DNA of 64,000 bases, taken from positions 171,071,501-171,135,500 of the forward strand of contig NC_134137.1 of NCBI RefSeq assembly GCF_033958435.1, given 5' to 3'. The position numbers and the translations under genes were made by a program. Numbering within the stretch: the first letter of the stretch is position 1; each line of letters opens with the position of its first letter. Positions 57,480-64,000 of this stretch are shown piece by piece. The notes below the pieces were generated by a model. It saw only the letters and a program-made list of their open reading frames with translations. It was not told where the DNA came from and did no database searches. Origin of the DNA: Carettochelys insculpta. Its lineage: Eukaryota; Chordata; Testudines; Carettochelyidae.

Positions 57480-57689
57480 GGTCTACACTACAGCGATCTT
57501 TCAAAAGACATCCTTCTGGAAGATCTCTTCCCGAAGGTTGTTTCTTGACAGATCGCATCCACACACTAAAAGTGGATCGAAAGCGTGACCCGCTCTTTCA
57601 AAACAGAGCAACCACACAGCCCCGGCTGCTCTTTCAAAAGCACGAGACAGAAAATGCTGCAGACAGGGTCGCATGGCCAATGAGCGGGG

Positions 57690-57817
57690 AGCGCCAGCCA
57701 TGCTCTCCCTTAAAGGGCACCTCCCAAATACCCTCTCCCTGCACATGCCGAGGCCTGCTCCGCTGCACGCAGCTTTGCAGAGCCTGTGAACGGTCCCGAA
57801 GATCAGCCCTCAGAGCC
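57690..57817 (+). promoter_or_regulatory. Upstream region of the transposase shared with MITEs
   Basis: The order CTGCAGACAGGGTC (57656-57669), CTCCCTTAAAGGGCACCTCCCA (57704-57725), CATGCCGAGGCCTGC and then ATGGACCC is paralleled in MITEs A, C, D, E and F by CTGCAGACAGGGTC, CTCCCTTAAAGGGCCCCTCCCA and ATGGA(C/T)CCCCAG. Probably the promoter or 5' untranslated part; no promoter element was identified for certain. Confidence 0.5.
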
Positions 57818-59276
57818 ATGGACCCAGAGCAGCCCCAGACCCACCTACACGCCCTGGCTGGGCAGCTAGCCATTCTTCTTGTGGCTGCCCTTCACCTCTT
57901 CCAGCGGCTGAAAGCCCTGGCCTCGGGGCTTCCAACCTGTCATGGCCCTGGTCGTGCTACCTCCTGCCCCCATCCCCCTTTCTCAGGCCACCCGGCACCT
58001 CTGGAGCTACCCCACCAGCTCCGACTGGTGGGACTGTCTAGTCCTCGATGAGTGGGACAATGTGCACTGGCTGCAGAACTGTTGCATGAAGAAGGACACT
58101 TTCATGAAGCTCTGCAGCTGGCTGGCCCCCCCACCTTCCGATGCCAGGACACCTGGATGCAGCCAGCCCTGACCCTGGAAAAGTGTGCGGCCACTGCAAT
58201 CTGGAAGCTCGCCAGCTTGTACAGCTACTGCTCCATAGGCCTGCAGTTTGGAGTGGACAAGTCCAACATTGAGGCCATCCTTATGGAAGTAAGGCACATG
58301 GTGATCGCTGGTGCTGCACAGGGAGGTGGGAGAGGGCTGCCGGGCAAGGGGGACTCTTGGGGGCTGGGGCAGGGGTGAAAGAGCGCAGGATGAGGGACAG
58401 GGAGGGATAGCCCTGGGGGACTGTTACACCCCACCCTAACAGAGGCCCAGTGTCAGAAGAGCAGCCTCGCAGTGGGTAGGGGGGCCCAGTGTGGGCAGGG
58501 GCGCCCCCGTACATGCTCATGAGTGTGCCTGCTCTCCATCTCCCGCAGGTTGTGGTGGTGATCAGCCAGGTTCTGCTCTGGAGGCTCGTGCACGTCGGGG
58601 ACCTGGACACAGCCGTCATGGGGTTCCCCACCCTCAGCTTTCCTCACTGCTTTGGCACAATCAATGGCACACACGTTGCCACCTGTGTGCCAGAGCACAG
58701 GGCCGGCCAATACGTCAACCACAAGGACTACCATTCAATGGTGATGCAGGCCCTCGTGGACCATCAGGGCCAGTTCATGGCCACCTATGTTGACTGGTTG
58801 GGCTGGGCCCATGATGTGCAAGTCTTCCACAACTCCAGCCTCTGCTGGAGGGGGAGGTGGGGACCTACATCCCCCCCATGGGAGCTCATGCTCAGTGATG
58901 TCACCGTGCTTCTGTGTATGGTGGGTGACCTGGCCTACTCCTTGCAACCCTGGCTCATGCGGCCATACACAGGCCACCCCACCCCCTCCAAGAGTTGTTC
59001 AACAGCCATCTCACCCAAGCATGCTCCCCAGTCAAGTGTGCGTTCAGGCACTTGAAGGCGAGGTTCAAATGCCTCCTCACACACCGCAGTGTTGGGCTGA
59101 AGCATGACCCACAGGCTGTGGGGGCATGCCATGCTGTCCACGGTCTGGGTGAGGCTAAGAAGGAGACCTTCCTCCAAGGGTGGGTGGTCAAGGCCAGCCA
59201 CTGCTATGAGCAGTCCACTGTGGCCCCTAGCCATCAGGCCCACTGTGATCGGCTCTACATCCAGGAGGCCCACTGA
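57818..59276 (+). pseudogene. Harbinger DDE transposase (HARBI1-like), degraded
   Basis: The start MDPEQPQTHL at 57818 follows the shared upstream block. Exon 1 shows WWDCLVLDEWDNVHWLQNCC, MKKDTFMKLCSWLAP, CAATAIWKLASLYSYCSIG and FGVDKSNIEAILMEV. An intron fits 58289-58548 (GTAAGG to CCCGCAG), joining ME to VVVVISQVL. Exon 2 has FGTINGTHVATCVPE, NHKDYHSMVMQALVDHQGQF, YVDWLGWAHDVQVFHNSSL, GDLAYSLQPWLMRPYTGHP and, after a frameshift near 58990, FNSHLTQACSPVKCAFRHLK. The family normally has IDGTH and VERAFGRLK; here D is N and E is K. Further frameshifts lie near 57950-58010 and 58130. The HARBI1-type tail CHAVHGLGEAKKE is retained. Inactive. Confidence 0.85.
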
Positions 59277-59813
59277 GATTCTTTTGCCCACAAGCCCCAG
59301 TGACGTCCCCCATGGGCACCCCCTGCAAACCCCTCCACCCTATCCCCCGACAACCCCTCCTGCCCATCCACCCCTTCACCCCATTCACCGACAACCTCTC
59401 CCACCCATCTACCCCTCACCGCATCCCCCCAACAATGAGGCACACTGGGGTGTGTGTGGAAAAATAACCTTTTTACTACAATAAACCAGAACCTTGCAAA
59501 CATATAAAACAACCTCACAACTATTTACAGAAGGGGAACTATATATAATGGTGGGGTGGCTTGGAGCAGAGGGTGGGCTACCTGTACCTGAAGGTGAGGT
59601 TGGGGCTGAGGAGTAGGGATACCTGAATTTGGAGAGGGGTCTGGGGATGCAGAGTGGCGGCTTCAGTCATCTGAGGGGATGGGGGGCTATGAGCCACAGC
59701 CACAGCCACCATAAGGGCCCCTTCCACCCTGGGTGAAGGGTCCTCATTGGGGCTGGGATGGGGCAGGGACCATGGGGATGTAGGGGTGTTGGGGGAGGAC
59801 AACGGGCTCAGGG
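59277..59813. other. Harbinger intergenic region with C-rich stretch
   Basis: Between the convergent genes. 59310-59430 is a CCCACCC/CATCC-rich low-complexity tract; the open frames over it are artefacts. Confidence 0.5.
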
Positions 59814-61422
59814 TCAGTGGCAGGGGGCAGGGGTGGATGGGAGATTGGGGGGCAGGGCCAGCCCTGTCCATGAGCCTGTTGCCCAGGCCCTGTATGGTGG
59901 CTGGTGGGAGGTCAGGCAGGAGCAGGGCAGTGAGGGCAGAAAGGGCAGGGGGCAGCAGAGGGGCAGCGAGGGGGCAGCAGCAGGGGGTGGCTTGTTACCT
60001 AGGGCCCTGCTGATGCTGCACAGGGTCAGTGCAACCTCTCCCCATGCCTCCCACCACCAGGCCAGGTCAGCCCAGTCCAGCGTCAGCTGCTCCTGCAGGA
60101 TCATATTCTGCTCGTACACCATGGTCTCCACTTCCCAGCTGTGACAATGGCCCCTCCAGCTGCAGGCCTGCCCAAGCAATGGTGGCAGGGGAGGCCAGGC
60201 CCCCCTGGCTGCTGGTCCTGGGCTTCCTGGCCCGACTTCAGAGACTGGGCTGGCCAGCCCTGGGGATGAGGTGGGGGTCTCCCGGCCCTCAGACGGCGCA
60301 CCTGTAGGGATGGAAGTGGGGAGAGAGAGATGGTACATCAGTCCCGCAGCCCAGCCCTTAGGGCCCTGCCTCCTCTCCCCAACAGGCAGCAGCCTCCACC
60401 CCCAGGCCAAGGGACAGGGCTGCACAGGGAGCAGTGGCTTTTGTGCCCTGCATGTCTGGCCCTGCTGCACATGAACCCCATGATGCCTTGTGGATGGGGC
60501 TGACTTTTGCAGGGCCCCCCCACGCACCCTCCAAGGGAAATGGACTGGCAGCGAAGGGGGGTGTTGTCTGACCACAGAGAGGTCCCCACTGGGTTGGCAG
60601 GTGAGGTAGGCACAGACTGGCCCTTCTTGGGCCCCCCACCATACACGGGCGGCCTGTGGCACTGTCCACAGTGACGGGTGCTGAGTGTTACCTGCAGGTG
60701 TGCCCTTGTGCTGAAGGAGCGCTCCTCAGAGGGGTGTGAGGCCACTGCCCATGTAGCTGGCCTGATTCCAGCCATGGCAGAGGTGGCCCAGGGAGGGTGT
60801 GATGCGCCAAGCACTTACCAGATTGTCCTGGGGTGATGTAAGGGGATGCACGGCTGGAGGTCACCTGGCTGGAGAACCGTGATGGGATGGTGATGACCAA
60901 GGTCCTGTCAGTCGACTCTTTGTAACTGATGGAGCCTCAGTCTCCGACTCTGGGTGGCTGGGCTGGGTGTGGTTTCCTGGCTGTTCTGGGACTGGCCCTG
61001 GCTGCTACTTGGATGCCACAGGAGGCTCCTCCAATGTGATGTTGACGATGTTGTGGGGGGAGTAGCCTCACCCCCTAGGAGGGTGTGGCGCTCCCAGTAG
61101 TAGGCGTAGGTGGCTGGCCCTGCCCCGAGCACCTGGCTGCATCCTTCACCCGAATGTAGCCCTGGCACAGCTCCCTCAAGTGGGATTGTATCTGCTCCAA
61201 GATGCTGCCAAGGTGTCCACAGGTGCTCAGTCCACAGGCCAGCCGGCCCCAGGTGGGGGTGTCGTGCCGGTTGTCCAGAGGCCTTCCTCCTCCTGCCAGA
61301 GGCCCAGCCAGTCTCTGAGCTCTGGCTCAGTCCAGGAGGGTGCCCTCCTTTTAGGGACTGGGGCTGGCTCCTGGAACCCCTCTGCTGGGGGTCACATGCT
61401 GGCTGGCTGGCTCTCAGCCATG
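59814..61422 (-). pseudogene. Harbinger Myb/SANT-like partner protein, degraded
   Basis: Minus strand: a start MAESQPASM at 61422, quickly stopped. In shifting frames there follow PSWTEPELRDWLGLWQEEEGL (first helix region of the Myb-like domain) and LRELCQGYIRVKDAARCSGQ with YAYYWERHTLLGG (end of the domain). A later exon-like block at about 60110-59990 reads EQNMILQEQLTLDWADLAWW and WGEVALTLCSISRALGNKPP, the usual C-terminal helix. The middle helices (expected RN-TFARLAEGL) are deleted compared with copy B at 20.6 kb. Introns are likely but not mapped. Low-complexity Pro/Gly frames around 59.8-60.8 kb on both strands are not separate genes. Confidence 0.6.
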
Positions 61423-61848
61423 GTGGTTCTGGTTCCTCCAGAGGTGGCTGAGAGACTGTGGGTGTTAGTGGCTTGTATCCTCACTTCCACCATGCTCTCA
61501 GCTTCCTGCCCCATGGTCTCAGGGGCTCCCTGTGCCTTTAAGTCAGCCGGGCACAGTGAGCATAGATCTCTGTTGTAAGCACATGGCTGTCTCCATGTGC
61601 CAACTGGCTGGCACTTTTGAAAGAGTGGCCTGCAGCCCATCTACACAGGTTTTCTTTCGAAAGATTGTTTTGAAAGGAGGTGCTCTTCACGAGCCAGGAG
61701 CGGAAGGGCGCCCCCAGAAGGAGAGCCACGCTCTCTCTATTTACTTTGGAAAGAATGCATCCTGGGTGCAGATGTTCCCCAGGGTCTTCCGAAAGAGCCT
61801 GGGCTTTCGAGAAAACTTTTGAAAGAACTTGCTAACGTAGGTGCAGCT

Positions 61849-62069
61849 TACAAGTCCAAGCATGAAGGGGCATACCAATATTTAGCATATTCATTACACA
61901 CCTAAGTAAAACAGAGCTGTGTGAATGCCTCTTCTCACTTTCAAGTGACACCGTAAACAAGAAGCTGGCTTCATTTCCGTAAATGTAAACAAGCTTCTTT
62001 GCCTTAGAGCCAATGGTGTCCAGCCAGTTCAGAAGCAGTAGCCACTATGGCAAACTAGCCACTTCATTG
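61849..62069. other. Short anonymous stretch
   Basis: No recognised feature. Confidence 0.4.
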
Positions 62070-62375
62070 TGAAAAATGAGGGAACTTGTACTTCCTTGCC
62101 TCTGAGGATAGAACAAGAGGCAATGGACTGAAATTGCAGCAGGGGAGGTTCAGGTTGGACATTAGGAAAAAGTTCCTAACTGTCAGGGTGATCAAACACT
62201 GGAACGAATTGCCAAGGGAAGTGGTAGAATCTCCATCACTGGAGATATTTAAGAGGTTAGATAGATGGCTTTCAGGGATGGTCTAGAAAGTGCTTGGTCC
62301 TGCCATGAGGGCAGGGGGCTGGACTCGATGGCCTCTCGAGGTCCCTTCCAGTCCTACTCTTACATGATTCTATAT
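62070..62375 (+). mobile_element. CR1 LINE 3' fragment
   Basis: Encodes [40 protein letters not shown] and [18 protein letters not shown] (62086-62286 open), followed by GGCAGGGGGCTGGACTCGATGG and a decayed tail CTTACATGATTCTATA. A two-residue deletion (FK-RLD for FKNKLD) is present. Confidence 0.85.
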
Positions 62376-62691
62376 TTATTGTTCAAGCCAACTAGCCACA
62401 CTCAAGCAGTCAGATAGCCCCATGTGGCTAGTATGTTGGACACCACAACCCTAGCATTTGGCAGAGCAAAAGTAGGACAGAGTTAACTTGTAGACTCTAC
62501 AGTTTCACACCGTATTATTTTTAAGTGCAGTTATGTAAAAAATATCTGCATTTGAAAATAGCACTTCCGGGATAGATTGCACCATAGTACTTATGAGGCA
62601 AACTGAAAAATACAATTTCTTTTGTTTATCTTTTTTAGTACAAATATTTTTAATAAAAATATATTAAAGTGAGCACTGTAAAATTCATATT
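62376..62691. other. Anonymous AT-rich DNA
   Basis: No recognised feature. Confidence 0.4.
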
Positions 62692-63373
62692 GGCCGCGTC
62701 TACACGTGCACACTACTTCGAAGTAGCAGCGCCAACTTCGAAATAGCGCCCATCACGGCTACATGTGTTGGGTGCTATTTCGAAGTTGAAATCGACGTTA
62801 GGTGGCGAGACGTCGAAGTCGCTAACCCCATGAGGGGATGGGAATAGCGCCCTACTTCGAAGTTGAACGTCAAAGTAGGGCACATGTAGACAATCCGCAT
62901 CCCGCAACATCGAAATAGCGGGGTCCGCCATAGCGGCCATCAGCTGAGGGGTTGAGAGATGCTCTCTCTCCAGCCCCTGCGGGGCTCTATGGTCACCTTG
63001 TGCAGCAGCCCTTAGCCCAGGGCTTGTGGCTGCTGCTGCGGCAGCTGGAGATCCATGCTGCATGCACAGGGTCTGCAACTAGTTGTCGGCTCTATGGATC
63101 TTGTGTTGTTTAGTGCAACTGTGTCTGGGAGGGGCCCTTTAAGGGAGCGGCTTGCTGTTGAGTCCGCCCTGTGACCCTGTCTGCAGCTGTTCCTGGCAAC
63201 CTTATTTCGATGTGTGTTACTTTGGCGTGTAGACGTTCCCTCGCAGCGCCTATTTCGATGTGGTGCTGCCCAACGTCGAAGTTGAACGTCCACGTTGCCA
63301 GCCCTGGAGGACGTGTAGACGTTATTCATCAAAATAGACTATTTCGATGTAGCGTGCACGTGTAGATGTAGCC
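62692..63373 (+). mobile_element. Harbinger-type MITE, copy F (682 bp)
   Basis: GGCCGCGTCTACACGTGCAC to GCACGTGTAGATGTAGCC. Flanks ATT (62689-62691) and GTT (63374-63376) differ at one base. Same length and arrangement as copy A, without the 29-bp extra unit of D and E. Confidence 0.85.
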
Positions 63374-64000
63374 GTTGTGTGTTTTAATAGAAACCAATAC
63401 ATTTAAAAAGTTGAAAACATCCTATGATATTGGAACAGTGGTAATCTATTATTTAACAGTGTCATTAAAACTGCAGTTAATCAAGATTATTTTTAATCAT
63501 TCATTTGTTTTGAGTTAATTACTTGAGTTAACTGCAGTGAATTGACAGCTCTAGTTTCAACTAAAATATTTTATCATCATTTGGCTATGAATATAAAATG
63601 TGGATCAGCTGAACTGAGTTCTTCATCTCAGTCCAGTTCATAACATCCACAACAAAATATCAATTACCCTAGTAGCCTTTCTGGCACTGAAGTCGGAGAT
63701 TTAGTAAAATCATCAGAGCCCATGCTTAAATATGATTTCAGATTACCAATCCAACACTTTAATCAGCGTTAGATTATCACTTATGATTTTTCTCTTATGT
63801 GTCCTCAGATGGAGCAGTCTTTTCCTGTTTGTTTTATAACTCGTATTTGGCCAATTTTGTGGAGAATGAATGGATTTGTAGAAATGGATTTTCCCCGGCA
63901 CATTCTAATAACAAAGTCACTCTCTGGCTACTATACATTTCCTAGAGTGTTCTTATATTACCAGGGTAGCTTTTAGGTAGGTGTGATTCCCAACTCACGT
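63374..64000. other. Anonymous AT-rich DNA
   Basis: No recognised feature up to the window end. Confidence 0.45.

Larger units (their letters stand above)
57480..61848 (+). mobile_element. Two-gene Harbinger transposon (~4.4 kb, degraded)
   Basis: The left end GGTCTACACTACAGCGATCTTTCAAAAG-like and the right end (complement of AGTTCTTTCAAAAG...) form imperfect inverted repeats rich in CTTTC(A/G)AAAG. It encloses a transposase pseudogene on the plus strand (57818-59276) and a Myb/SANT-like pseudogene on the minus strand (about 61422-59814), convergent. This is the two-protein organisation of PIF/Harbinger elements. The border triplets (TAA left, TTA right) do not match, so the exact target duplication is unresolved. 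Confidence 0.85.

Noticed and set aside
58735..59291. Long minus-strand open frames opposite the transposase
   Set aside because: Antisense shadows of the DDE transposase exon; no domain.
59814..60662. A single 282-codon minus-strand protein
   Set aside because: Only its C-terminal third matches the Myb-like partner; the rest spans likely intron or low-complexity sequence, so it is not a complete gene.
1..64000. CRISPR array, operons, Shine-Dalgarno sites or other prokaryotic features
   Set aside because: No regularly spaced direct repeats; the repeat content is that of a vertebrate nuclear genome.
1..64000. Host protein-coding exons
   Set aside because: No open frame with both a recognisable non-transposon domain and plausible splice sites was found. 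Short or diverged exons could be missed without a homology search (tblastn to reptile proteomes would decide).

Overview
The window reads as intergenic DNA of a non-avian sauropsid, most likely a turtle. No host gene or exon could be recognised. The organism call is an inference from the repeat mix: CR1 LINEs with (ATTCTATG)n-like tails, Penelope-like elements (PLEs), RTE-type LINEs, tRNA-headed SINEs with CR1-like tails, MIR-like SINEs, hAT and mariner-like MITEs, and many Harbinger-type elements whose ends resemble GGCTGTGTCTACAC. A crocodilian or other reptile is not excluded. All protein-coding signal comes from transposable elements, and every copy read closely carries stops, frameshifts or truncations.

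Layout. 0-1.8 kb: small duplicated and inverted segments around a GC-rich stretch. 1.76-3.55 kb: a PLE folded into a long inverted repeat. 3.87-5.61 kb: a 5'-truncated RTE LINE (minus). 5.6-9.5 kb: mostly anonymous AT-rich DNA with one SINE. 9.55-11.5 kb: the 3' half of a LINE with a zf-RVT-like C-terminus. 14-16.9 kb: Harbinger-like remnants, one split by a CR1. 18.2-25.1 kb: Harbinger-type MITEs A to C, with B still carrying a Myb/SANT-like gene fragment, plus another APE-type LINE (minus) and a mariner-like MITE. 22.6-23.1 and 26.3-27.5 kb: two copies of an LTR-like repeat. 30.1-31.4 kb: an RTE 5' end followed by a SINE. 32.1-40.4 kb: MITE E, other hairpin MITEs, a MIR-like SINE, three CR1 copies and a mariner-like MITE. 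42-44.8 kb: the longest RTE copy. 45.6-50.8 kb: hAT MITEs and a PLE with reverse transcriptase and GIY-YIG endonuclease. 51.9-55.3 kb: a TTA-flanked MITE, then a CR1 that looks 5'-inverted and holds two later DNA transposons. 57.5-61.85 kb: a 4.4-kb two-gene Harbinger element. 62-63.4 kb: a CR1 end and MITE F.

How the parts relate. The 4.4-kb Harbinger has a DDE transposase (plus) and a Myb/SANT-like gene (minus) facing each other. The ~0.7-kb MITEs keep the promoter-proximal end of a transposase gene of a related family, and partial copy B keeps the start of its Myb gene, so the MITEs look like internal-deletion derivatives. Their 3-bp target duplications (ACA, TAT, ATA, TAG) fit a Harbinger-type transposase. 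The SINE tails match the CR1 3' end, which suggests CR1 machinery mobilised them. Nested insertions give a partial relative chronology.

No unknown biological system was found. The most interesting signals are the hammerhead-ribozyme-like cores in the PLE terminal regions, the folded PLE, the CR1 5' inversion, the RTE copies that lack their 3' rather than 5' ends, and the traceable path from two-gene Harbinger to MITE.
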